Shown: one piece after another, positions 1 to 3,990 of the stretch
Layout: the number at the start of each line of letters is the position of its first letter
How positions within the stretch are numbered: the first letter of the stretch is position 1
Source of the DNA: Patescibacteria group bacterium UBA1875
Lineage (GTDB): Bacteria > Patescibacteriota > CPR2 > UBA1875
Assembly: GCA_002338125.1 (NCBI GenBank)
Contig: DDHN01000006.1
Span: forward strand, 1,014-8,579
Direction of reading: 5' to 3'
DNA length: 7,566 nucleotides
Notes under the pieces: model-generated
The model's database searches: none
Told to the model about the DNA's origin: nothing
The model's input: only the letters and a program-made list of their open reading frames with translations
Program-made: the position numbers and the translations under genes

Positions 1-140
1 ATATCATTTTGATCTCAATGGTTCCAATACTTATGGGGTATACAAAAAATAATCCCTTTATAATGGGATTATTTTATTGGTGGACTCTATAATACTTCAT
101 TGGAATCAAATTTTAGTAGAATTGTATAATTTTAACGAAT
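1..140. repeat. Array repeat copy 1 (full copy)
   Basis: This is the leftmost copy of the intergenic repeat that recurs at about 767, 1700, 2543 and 3510. In order it holds the minus-strand promoter remnant (-35 at 22-27; the -10 is cut by the window edge), a left arm GGTTCCAAT (20-28), a hairpin with an 11-bp stem (46-56 / 65-75), the core TGGTGGAC (78-85) and a right arm ATTGGAATC (99-107). The two arms are inverted relative to each other. The other copies of this promoter lie just upstream of a minus-strand paralogue that starts with Met-Glu-Pro, so another such gene very probably begins a few tens of bases left of the window. The similarity fades after about 110. Confidence 0.8.
46..75. 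terminator. Hairpin terminator of repeat copy 1
   Basis: AAAATAATCCC (46-56) pairs perfectly with GGGATTATTTT (65-75) around an 8-nt loop. The A-rich left flank gives a U-tract when read on the minus strand. The same hairpin follows the real tRNA-Ala gene at 3478-3507, so in this copy it looks like a duplicated tRNA terminator. Confidence 0.6.
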
Positions 141-167
141 TTAGAAAAGAATTTGTTATATTTTTGC

Positions 168-197
168 TTGACAAGAAAAATCACTTTTTACTAAAAT
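168..197 (+). promoter_or_regulatory. hsp20 promoter, sigma70 type
   Basis: A perfect -35 box TTGACA (168-173) is followed after 18 nt by TAAAAT (192-197), a 5/6 match to the -10 consensus. Transcription would start at about 204, immediately before the CIRCE operator, which is the classical geometry for HrcA repression. A second TATAAT lies upstream at 125-130 with a weak TTGGAA 19 nt before it and could be an auxiliary promoter. Confidence 0.75.
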
Positions 198-206
198 AAT
201 AATAAA

Positions 207-233
207 CTGGCACTCAAATTGCCTGAGTGCTAA
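207..233. promoter_or_regulatory. CIRCE operator (HrcA binding site)
   Basis: The inverted repeat CTGGCACTC (207-215), 9-nt spacer, GAGTGCTAA (225-233) matches the CIRCE consensus TTAGCACTC-N9-GAGTGCTAA at 16 of 18 arm positions with exactly the right spacer; the right arm is perfect. CIRCE is the operator of the heat-shock repressor HrcA, whose folding depends on GroEL. It lies between the predicted start of transcription and the hsp20 ribosome binding site, so repression of hsp20 with release on heat shock is expected. No hrcA gene is in the window. Confidence 0.92.
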
Positions 234-262
234 GGTAATATCAACTAAAGAAAGGAGGAGCT

Positions 263-691
263 ATGGCAATTGTAAAATGGGACCCATTCCAAGGTCTTGA
301 CCGAATCTTTGAGGATGACTTTCCTATGATGTCTTTGAGGGGTAATAACTACCCAAGCGACCTTTCTGTTGATGTATATGAGGAGAAAGGTAATGTAATC
401 GCTGAAATGCATGTTGCTGGTATGGAGCCAGAGAAAATTGATGTTAATGTAGAAGACAACTATCTACGTGTAACAGGTCAGAAAAAGGAAGAAAAGGAAG
501 AAAAGAACAGAAGTTATTACTACAAAGAAATTCAGAGGGGTTCTTTTGAGCGAACAGTCCGTTTACCAGCAAACGTTAAGTCAGAAGAAGCAAAGGCAAG
601 TTATGATGACGGAGTTCTAAGGGTGATAGTCCCAAAAGAAGAACCTGAAAAGAAAAGTAAAAAGGTCAAGGTTGAAGTAAGGGGTAAATAA
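263..691 (+). CDS. hsp20: Small heat shock protein, Hsp20/alpha-crystallin family
   Basis: An ATP-independent cytoplasmic holdase chaperone that binds unfolding proteins as oligomers and hands them to refolding chaperones. The 142-aa product has the family layout. A short N-terminal arm (about 1-32, starting MAIVKWDPF) is followed by an alpha-crystallin domain (about 33-126) with the strand pattern DVYEEKGNVIAEMHVAGM (37-54), RGSFERTVRLP (92-102) and the signature A-x-x-x-x-GVL (GVL 117-119). A Lys/Glu-rich tail ends in VKVEV (135-139), which matches the I/V-x-I/V motif that docks subunits. The length is typical. The start is fixed by the strong Shine-Dalgarno AAAGGAGG at 251-258, four bases from ATG. 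It is monocistronic, with its own promoter, a CIRCE operator and a terminator. It lies on the plus strand inside an array whose other protein genes face the other way, flanked by array repeats, so it looks inserted into or substituted for one unit. Family assignment is secure. Confidence 0.95.
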   Translation: MAIVKWDPFQGLDRIFEDDFPMMSLRGNNYPSDLSVDVYEEKGNVIAEMHVAGMEPEKIDVNVEDNYLRVTGQKKEEKEEKNRSYYYKEIQRGSFERTVRLPANVKSEEAKASYDDGVLRVIVPKEEPEKKSKKVKVEVRGK

Positions 692-698
692 GAAAGAA

Positions 699-733
699 AT
701 TACAAAAAGGAGCTTAAAGCTCCTTTTTGTAAT
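699..733. terminator. Intrinsic terminator of hsp20
   Basis: A 17-bp perfect stem begins 8 nt after the hsp20 stop: ATTACAAAAAGGAGCTT (699-715) pairs with AAGCTCCTTTTTGTAAT (717-733) around a minimal loop. The CTCC core followed by a T-run gives a plus-strand terminator. The A-run on the other side could also stop minus-strand transcripts reading leftward. Confidence 0.85.
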
Positions 734-737
734 AGTC

Positions 738-835
738 GGTTTCAACGAAGTAATATTTGGTTAATTTGGTGGACTACTTGAGACTTCATTGGAACCAAAT
801 TGTTAAGGAAATAACGGAATGGCAGGAATTGGGCA
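738..835. repeat. Array repeat copy 2 (right half only)
   Basis: This copy lacks the promoter and terminator half but keeps the core TGGTGGAC (767-774) and the following conserved stretch through ATTGGAACC (788-796) and beyond. A diverged left arm (738-751, starting GGTTTCAACG) still pairs with the right arm (783-796) at 13 of 14 positions if G-U is allowed, so the hairpin potential is kept. It separates hsp20 from the 229-aa gene. Confidence 0.7.
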
Positions 836-846
836 TATGTTTAGCG

Positions 847-889
847 AACTAAAAAGAGGTGCTGTTTATGGCACCACTTTTGCTTAGTT
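847..889 (-). terminator. Terminator of the 229-aa gene
   Basis: Just past the stop codon of the minus-strand gene, AACTAAAAAG..GGTGC (847-862) pairs with GCACC..CTTTT..TTAGTT (871-889) with one A-A mismatch and a 2-nt bulge around a loop of about 8 nt. The A-run at 851-855 gives a U-tract on the minus strand. Confidence 0.6.
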
Positions 890-893
890 TAAT

Positions 894-1583
894 CTAAAGC
901 ACTGTCATTGTGCTGGTAATTCGTTGGAAGGTGGTATTGGCACTATCCGCATTACTTACGCTTTTACCCTCAATTAGCCAAGAATAGTTTTTGTTATTAG
1001 CACCATTCGTTGTTGTTGTGACGATAGCATATCCTGAAGTTGGACCGACTCCCTCTAAATAGGTTGAATTATTTTCTACTTTTGTGCCAAGAACGATTTT
1101 ATTACCGCTTATTCTTGTGCCGTCATACCTTATAAACTTCGCAACACCCACAAAACCCCTACCACCTTCACCGTCAAGTTTGTATAAAGCAAAGGTTTCA
1201 GAATTACCAGCATTAAAAGTGACAACACCGCCTTTACTTGTAAATTCCTCATTAGTAATAGACCAAATTGAAGGGTATTTAAATGATATTTTTGCAGATG
1301 AATTTGAATATGTTTTCCAATTTGCTGTTTCATCGGTTGTTGTTTGCGTGGTTGTCGTAGTTGGTGTTGCAGTAGTTGTTTCCGTTTTTTTTAAATCATC
1401 AATCTGCTTCTGCAAATCTTGTGCTGTTTTTTCAGCACTTTCCTTATCTTTTTGTGCTTGTTGGTTCATAACATAATATACCGAACCACCAATTGCACCA
1501 GCAGTGAAAATTACAATTCCAACGGTTATAAGCAACCGTTTCCAGTTAAGTTTCGGTTCATCGTTTAATTCGTTTGGTTCCAT
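894..1583 (-). CDS. Membrane-anchored protein with extracytoplasmic domain, array paralogue
   Basis: Function unknown. The 229-aa product starts MEPNELNDEP. Lys/Arg-rich residues (11-16) precede one membrane helix (about 17-38). A coiled-coil segment follows (about 41-66), then a Thr-rich linker (67-84) and a C-terminal domain from about 88. That domain opens with NWKTYSNS and ISFKYPSIW (99-107); the motif F-x-x-x-Y-P-x-x-W is seen in PsbP-like and other secreted bacterial domains. The positive N-terminus suggests an N-in, C-out topology. There is no lipobox. It shares the Met-Glu-Pro start, layout and promoter with the genes at 1812-2429 and 2765-3397 but is the most diverged. GAGGGG at about 1587-1592 serves as ribosome binding site. 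It is transcribed alone, from the repeat-borne promoter at 1620-1649, and ends with TAG. A role at the cell surface is inference from topology. Confidence 0.85.
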   Translation of the reverse strand: MEPNELNDEPKLNWKRLLITVGIVIFTAGAIGGSVYYVMNQQAQKDKESAEKTAQDLQKQIDDLKKTETTTATPTTTTTQTTTDETANWKTYSNSSAKISFKYPSIWSITNEEFTSKGGVVTFNAGNSETFALYKLDGEGGRGFVGVAKFIRYDGTRISGNKIVLGTKVENNSTYLEGVGPTSGYAIVTTTTNGANNKNYSWLIEGKSVSNADSANTTFQRITSTMTVL

Positions 1584-1619
1584 TTTCCCCTCACTATTAA
1601 ATAAAATAATTACACTAAA

Positions 1620-1649
1620 ATTATATCATTTTAAGCACAAAGGTTCCAA
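1620..1649 (-). promoter_or_regulatory. Promoter of the 229-aa gene
   Basis: Read on the minus strand: -35 TTGGAA (1644-1649), 18-nt spacer, extended -10 TGATATAAT (-10 box at 1620-1625). The same -35, spacer length and extended -10 recur before the two paralogues. The -35 box is part of the repeat's left arm. Confidence 0.75.
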
Positions 1650-1765
1650 TACTTGTGGGGTATTTAAAAAATAATCCCTTCATAATGGTATTATTTTATT
1701 GGTGGACTACGTGAAATTTAATTGGAACCATATAGTGAAGGAAATGATGGAATAGCAAGAAATTC
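1642..1765. repeat. Array repeat copy 3 (full copy)
   Basis: Left arm GGTTCCAAT (1642-1650), hairpin (1668-1678 / 1687-1697, one mismatch because GGT replaces GGG), core TGGTGGAC (1700-1707) and right arm ATTGGAACC (1721-1729), followed by the conserved downstream stretch to about 1765. The left and right arms are exact inverted repeats. The left side carries the promoter of the 229-aa gene, and the right side ends at the terminator of the 205-aa gene. Confidence 0.85.
1668..1697. terminator. Hairpin of repeat copy 3
   Basis: AAAATAATCCC (1668-1678) faces GGTATTATTTT (1687-1697), 10 of 11 pairs, with an 8-nt loop. It is a slightly decayed copy of the tRNA-Ala terminator hairpin. Confidence 0.5.
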
Positions 1766-1768
1766 TCA

Positions 1769-1807
1769 AAACAAAAAGAGATACCTATATAACATCTCTT
1801 TTTGTTT
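1769..1807 (-). terminator. Terminator of the 205-aa gene
   Basis: AACAAAAAGAGAT (1770-1782) pairs perfectly with ATCTCTTTTTGTT (1794-1806), extendable by one A-T pair, with an 11-nt loop. It lies 4 nt past the TAG stop of the minus-strand gene. Both flanks of the stem are A/T-runs, so it can work in both directions. The motif CTCTTTTTGT is shared with the terminator of the 210-aa gene. Confidence 0.8.
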
Positions 1808-1811
1808 AATT

Positions 1812-2429
1812 CTAATTGAATTTTATTGTTTTTATAACACCCTCAATAACAGATTTCGTAGCATCAGATATACCAACCGTATAGTTAGCAACCTCTAATA
1901 TTTTTGAATCTTCACCAAAGATATAAACATATCTTGTAATCATCCCATTATCCTGAAAGGTGAGGACTTTATAATCTCCAATTGTCTTTGTAGATTTGTT
2001 CTGAATATCTTCGCCAATATTGCCATTTTTTATTTCTTCTTCTAACCACTCTTCATTATCAAGTCCGTTAGGATTTTCAAAACCTGTTATACCAAAACCT
2101 TCGTTTCCTTTTTTTAGAGTGGCACCACCCGCTGTTTCTGTTAGAGTCCAATCTGATGGGTATTTTAAGCTAAAACTTTGATATGTATTTGTGTAATTCT
2201 TCCAATCAGCAGCTTCATCATCTTCTGTCTCAGTAGTCTCCTCGGAAATATCATTATCAACGCTTGACCTTAGTTCATTTATTTGACTTTGCAATTCTGC
2301 CTTATCATTATCTGATTGTTTATCCATATAATACCAAACGCCTGCGACCGCTCCTGCTGTGATTAGCAGCATCACAAAGACAGTTATTAGCACTGGCAGA
2401 TATTTATGTTCTTTTTTCTCTGGTTCCAT
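1812..2429 (-). CDS. Membrane-anchored protein, PsbP-like C-terminal motif, array paralogue
   Basis: Function unknown. The 205-aa product starts MEPEKKEHKYLPVLITV and has one membrane helix (about 10-33, ending WYYMDKQ). A short coiled coil (about 39-56) and an acidic Glu/Thr/Asp linker (60-75) follow. The C-terminal domain begins DWKNYTNTYQSFSLKYPSDW (75-94), which carries the F-x-L-K-Y-P-S-D-W motif common in PsbP-like and related secreted domains. It ends TIKFN, close to the TFKFN end of the 210-aa paralogue. Lys/Glu/His residues before the helix and no Lys after it for a few turns suggest N-in, C-out. The first 45 residues are nearly the same as in the gene at 2765-3397 although many codons differ synonymously, so the anchor is under constraint while the outer domain is not shared. 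GAGGGG lies about 4 nt before ATG. It has its own promoter (2464-2493) and terminator. Confidence 0.87.
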   Translation of the reverse strand: MEPEKKEHKYLPVLITVFVMLLITAGAVAGVWYYMDKQSDNDKAELQSQINELRSSVDNDISEETTETEDDEAADWKNYTNTYQSFSLKYPSDWTLTETAGGATLKKGNEGFGITGFENPNGLDNEEWLEEEIKNGNIGEDIQNKSTKTIGDYKVLTFQDNGMITRYVYIFGEDSKILEVANYTVGISDATKSVIEGVIKTIKFN

Positions 2430-2463
2430 TTTCCCCTCTCAATAGTTAAATAATTACGTTAGA

Positions 2464-2493
2464 ATTATATCATTTTGAGCACAATGGTTTCAA
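2464..2493 (-). promoter_or_regulatory. Promoter of the 205-aa gene
   Basis: On the minus strand: -35 TTGAAA (2488-2493), 18-nt spacer, extended -10 TGATATAAT (-10 box at 2464-2469). It is the best -35 match of the four repeat-borne promoters. Confidence 0.78.
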
Positions 2494-2510
2494 TACTTGT
2501 GGGGTATATA

Positions 2511-2540
2511 AAAATAATCCCTCTGTGAAGGGATTATTTT
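2511..2540. terminator. Hairpin of repeat copy 4
   Basis: AAAATAATCCC (2511-2521) pairs perfectly with GGGATTATTTT (2530-2540) around an 8-nt loop. Only the loop differs from the hairpin behind tRNA-Ala. Confidence 0.55.
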
Positions 2541-2542
2541 AT

Positions 2543-2606
2543 TGGTGGACCCGACCCTCCTTCACTACTCTTCGGGCGGGCAGGCACGACTCGAACAGGT
2601 TCGAGT
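2543..2606 (-). pseudogene. Decayed 3' fragment of tRNA-Ala
   Basis: Read on the minus strand, the 13 nt GTCGGGTCCACCA (2543-2555) are identical to the last 13 nt of the tRNA-Ala gene at 3510-3585: part of the T stem, the 3' acceptor strand, the discriminator A and CCA. A second match, TTCGAGTC followed by TG, corresponds to the T loop, but about 26 extra bases separate the two. No anticodon or D arm remains. The perfect palindrome ACTCGAAC / GTTCGAGT (2589-2596 / 2599-2606) overlaps the T-loop match. This supports descent of the repeat unit from the tRNA-Ala locus. Confidence 0.55.
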
Positions 2607-2616
2607 AGATTCTATC

Positions 2617-2654
2617 AAAGCAAAAGCCCCACGCGATGGTGGGGCACTTGCTTT
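2617..2654 (-). terminator. Strong two-step hairpin inside repeat copy 4
   Basis: The inner stem GCCCCAC (2626-2632) / GTGGGGC (2639-2645) with a 6-nt loop is extended, after a 2 x 2 internal loop, by AAAGCAA (2617-2623) / TTGCTTT (2648-2654). On the minus strand the GC-rich stem is followed by TTTTGCTTT, as in an intrinsic terminator. Confidence 0.6.
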
Positions 2655-2721
2655 GGTGGACTACTTGAGATTTCATTGGAACCAAATCGTGAAGGAAATG
2701 GTTGAATGGAGAGAGTTTTCC

Positions 2722-2760
2722 ACACAAAAAGAGATGCTCTTGTAACACCTCTTTTTGTGT
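2722..2760 (-). terminator. Terminator of the 210-aa gene
   Basis: ACACAAAAAGAG (2722-2733) pairs perfectly with CTCTTTTTGTGT (2749-2760), with a 15-nt loop that can fold further. It begins 4 nt past the TAG stop of the minus-strand gene and has A/T-runs on both sides. It closely resembles the terminator at 1769-1807. Confidence 0.75.
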
Positions 2761-2764
2761 TTTC

Positions 2765-3397
2765 CTAATTAAATTTGAACGTTTTTAATATTTCATTAAG
2801 CGCAGCATCCTGACCATCGGGGTTAAACTCAGACACGACTATGCTGTATGCCGTATTGTTCTTGATGAAATGATAATGCCTTGTCCCCCCCGCCATACCA
2901 GACGTGCTATACGATTTCCCAGTTACACCACCTATTGTAAAATCTTTTATATTTGTGGCATTACCATTTTTATAATTTTCATCGTTGTTAAGAATCTCAT
3001 TTAGAGTTACCCCATTTGGGTTTATATGATATCCGATTGTTATAAAAAGATTCTGATAAGTAGTGTCTGACTGTTTCTTAGAAATTTCTACTGATTGACC
3101 ACATAAACCCTCGCAACCATAGAGTCCCTCTGAAACTATCGTATCAGTAGTAAGATTGAAAGAATACTTACCTTCTTTATTTGTATATTCGCTTGATGCC
3201 TCTGTTTGTGCTGTTGTATCTGTCGTGACATTTGGTTTATTTGATTCGTTTATTTGTTCTTGTAATCCTGCCTTATCAATCTCTGCCTGTTTATCCATAT
3301 AATACCAAACACCCGCAACTGCCCCTACTGTTAGTAATAACATTACGAAGATTGTTATTAACACTGGCAAATATTTATGTTTTTTTTCTGGTTCCAT
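2765..3397 (-). CDS. Membrane-anchored protein with variable outer domain, array paralogue
   Basis: Function unknown. The 210-aa product starts MEPEKKHKYLPVLITIFV, with one membrane helix (about 9-32, ending WYYMDKQ), a short coiled coil (about 39-52) and a Thr/Glu/Asn linker (53-70). A C-terminal domain of about 140 residues follows. The anchor matches the 205-aa neighbour almost residue for residue. The outer domain is different: it lacks the YPSDW motif and instead has two cysteines (95 and 99, in GCEGLCG) that could form a disulfide, a GMAGGTRHYHF stretch (167-177) and the end LKTFKFN. The positive tail before the helix suggests N-in, C-out. GAGGGG lies about 4 nt before ATG. It has its own promoter (3429-3458) and terminator, and is the array gene nearest tRNA-Ala. 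Confidence is high that it is a real gene and low for any function. Confidence 0.87.
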   Translation of the reverse strand: MEPEKKHKYLPVLITIFVMLLLTVGAVAGVWYYMDKQAEIDKAGLQEQINESNKPNVTTDTTAQTEASSEYTNKEGKYSFNLTTDTIVSEGLYGCEGLCGQSVEISKKQSDTTYQNLFITIGYHINPNGVTLNEILNNDENYKNGNATNIKDFTIGGVTGKSYSTSGMAGGTRHYHFIKNNTAYSIVVSEFNPDGQDAALNEILKTFKFN

Positions 3398-3428
3398 TTT
3401 CCCCTCACTATTAAATAATTACGTTAAA

Positions 3429-3458
3429 ATTATATCATTTTGGGCAAAAAGATTCCAA
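3429..3458 (-). promoter_or_regulatory. Promoter of the 210-aa gene
   Basis: On the minus strand: -35 TTGGAA (3453-3458), 18-nt spacer, extended -10 TGATATAAT (-10 box at 3429-3434). It lies directly beyond the tRNA-Ala terminator hairpin, so the gene is probably transcribed independently of the tRNAs. Confidence 0.75.
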
Positions 3459-3517
3459 CTGTCTGTGAGGTATATAAAAAATAATCCCTTGATAATGGGA
3501 TTATTTTATTGGTGGAC
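3451..3517. repeat. Array repeat copy 5, continuous with intact tRNA-Ala
   Basis: A diverged left arm (GATTCCAAC, 3451-3459), the hairpin (3478-3507) and the core TGGTGGAC (3510-3517) match the other copies, but here the core is the genuine 3' end of tRNA-Ala. The stretch AATGGGATTATTTTATTGG plus TGGAC (3494-3517) is identical to 62-85 in copy 1. This copy is therefore the likely ancestor of the array repeats. Confidence 0.8.
3478..3507 (-). terminator. Terminator downstream of tRNA-Ala
   Basis: A perfect 11-bp stem (3478-3488 / 3497-3507) with an 8-nt loop starts 2 nt past the encoded CCA of tRNA-Ala. It is followed on the minus strand by a U-rich stretch (TTTTTTATA), as expected for the end of the Ile-ORF-Ala transcript. 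Confidence 0.75.
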
Positions 3518-3585
3518 CCGACAGGACTCGAACCTGCCACCTCCTCGGTGCAAACGAGGCGCTCTACCAGATGAGCTACGGGCCC
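3510..3585 (-). tRNA. tRNA-Ala (anticodon TGC)
   Basis: The 76-nt cloverleaf includes an encoded CCA. The acceptor GGGCCCG pairs with CGGGTCC (one G-U), the D arm is GCTC/GAGC, and the anticodon stem CCTCG/CGAGG encloses TTTGCAC, so the anticodon is TGC and reads GCA and other Ala codons. The T arm is GCAGG-TTCGAGT-CCTGT (one G-U pair) and the discriminator base is A. Its 5' end lies 3 nt after the stop of the 79-aa gene, so RNase P cleavage would also trim that mRNA. Its 3' end is the sequence repeated through the left third of the window. Confidence 0.97.
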
Positions 3586-3588
3586 TTA

Positions 3589-3828
3589 TTACTTAAATAT
3601 ACCTATTATGCCTTCAAGAGCTTGATTCAAAAAACCAAACATATAAAGAGTACCAAACAAGGTCATTAAAACACCAAATATTCTTAGACCTAGATAGGTA
3701 CCTCCGCCACCGAGGTATCTTTCTAGTGTGGCTGATGTCCCTGTGAACTCTACTATTTTTCGAGCATATATAACAGCAATAATGCCTATTGCTCCTAATA
3801 GTATTCCCCAGATAACTCTTTCTAACAT
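3589..3828 (-). CDS. Small two-helix membrane protein between tRNA genes
   Basis: Function unknown. The 79-aa product starts MLERVIWGILLGAIGIIAV and has two predicted membrane helices (about 5-22 and 45-67). These are separated by a loop with KIVEFTGTSATLERYLGGGGTY (24-45), which carries a Gly run. A longer in-frame start at 3870 is rejected because it would run through tRNA-Ile. The chosen ATG has the ribosome binding site GAGGGAG 4 nt upstream, just inside the 15-nt gap after the tRNA-Ile CCA. The stop lies 3 nt before tRNA-Ala. The gene therefore depends on the tRNA-Ile promoter and is released as mRNA by tRNA end processing. Two Gly-rich helices with a short loop are also seen in some small inner-membrane proteins of pilus or secretion loci, but there is nothing here to support such a role. 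Confidence 0.85.
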   Translation of the reverse strand: MLERVIWGILLGAIGIIAVIYARKIVEFTGTSATLERYLGGGGTYLGLRIFGVLMTLFGTLYMFGFLNQALEGIIGIFK

Positions 3829-3843
3829 GTACTCCCTCTTTAA

Positions 3844-3920
<77 letters not shown>

Positions 3921-3933
3921 ATAAGCAAAACAT

Positions 3934-3962
3934 ATTCTAACTTATAATACTTCTTTTTTCAA
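3934..3962 (-). promoter_or_regulatory. Promoter of the tRNA-Ile / 79-aa / tRNA-Ala transcript
   Basis: On the minus strand: -35 TTGAAA (3957-3962), 17-nt spacer, -10 TAGAAT (3934-3939); both boxes match consensus at 5 of 6 positions with ideal spacing. Transcription would start 6-7 nt before the mature tRNA-Ile 5' end. It overlaps the divergent murI promoter. Confidence 0.75.
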
Positions 3963-3984
3963 TGCTTTGCTAATCTGATATAAT
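3956..3984 (+). promoter_or_regulatory. murI promoter, leaderless geometry
   Basis: An extended -10 TGATATAAT (box at 3979-3984) ends only 6 nt before the murI ATG. A weak -35 TTTTCA (3956-3961) lies 17 nt upstream. Transcription would start at or next to the A of the ATG, and there is no Shine-Dalgarno sequence, so the mRNA is probably leaderless. Confidence 0.7.
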
Positions 3985-3990
3985 CTTTTT

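Larger units (their letters stand above)
2486..2712. repeat. Array repeat copy 4, split by a 111-bp insert
   Basis: The left half (arm GGTTTCAAT 2486-2494, hairpin 2511-2540, core TGGTGGAC 2543-2550) is separated from the right half (second core 2654-2661, arm ATTGGAACC 2675-2683 and tail) by 2551-2653. The two TTGGTGGAC copies are direct repeats 111 bp apart. The insert holds a decayed tRNA-Ala 3' fragment, a short palindrome and a strong hairpin. This is the longest gap between array genes (2430-2764), and no convincing gene lies in it. Confidence 0.75.

Noticed and set aside
1084..1476. 130-aa plus-strand open frame
   Set aside because: It is the complement of the 229-aa gene. Its Val- and Ser-rich, low-complexity translation comes from the opposite strand of the Thr-rich linker.
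1701..1765. Complete tRNA pseudogenes in repeat copies 1-3
   Set aside because: Only the GTCCACCA end matches; no anticodon arm, D arm or acceptor 5' strand can be paired.
2542..2745. 67-aa plus-strand open frame (TTG start) across repeat copy 4
   Set aside because: It begins in the tRNA-like core, runs through a decayed tRNA fragment and two hairpins, has no ribosome binding site and is not present as a whole in other copies. Only its last part is discussed, as a finding.
1..3517. CRISPR array or insertion sequence as explanation for the repeats
   Set aside because: Repeats are 690-970 bp apart with genes between, not short uniform spacers. No transposase, integrase or Cas protein is encoded in the window.
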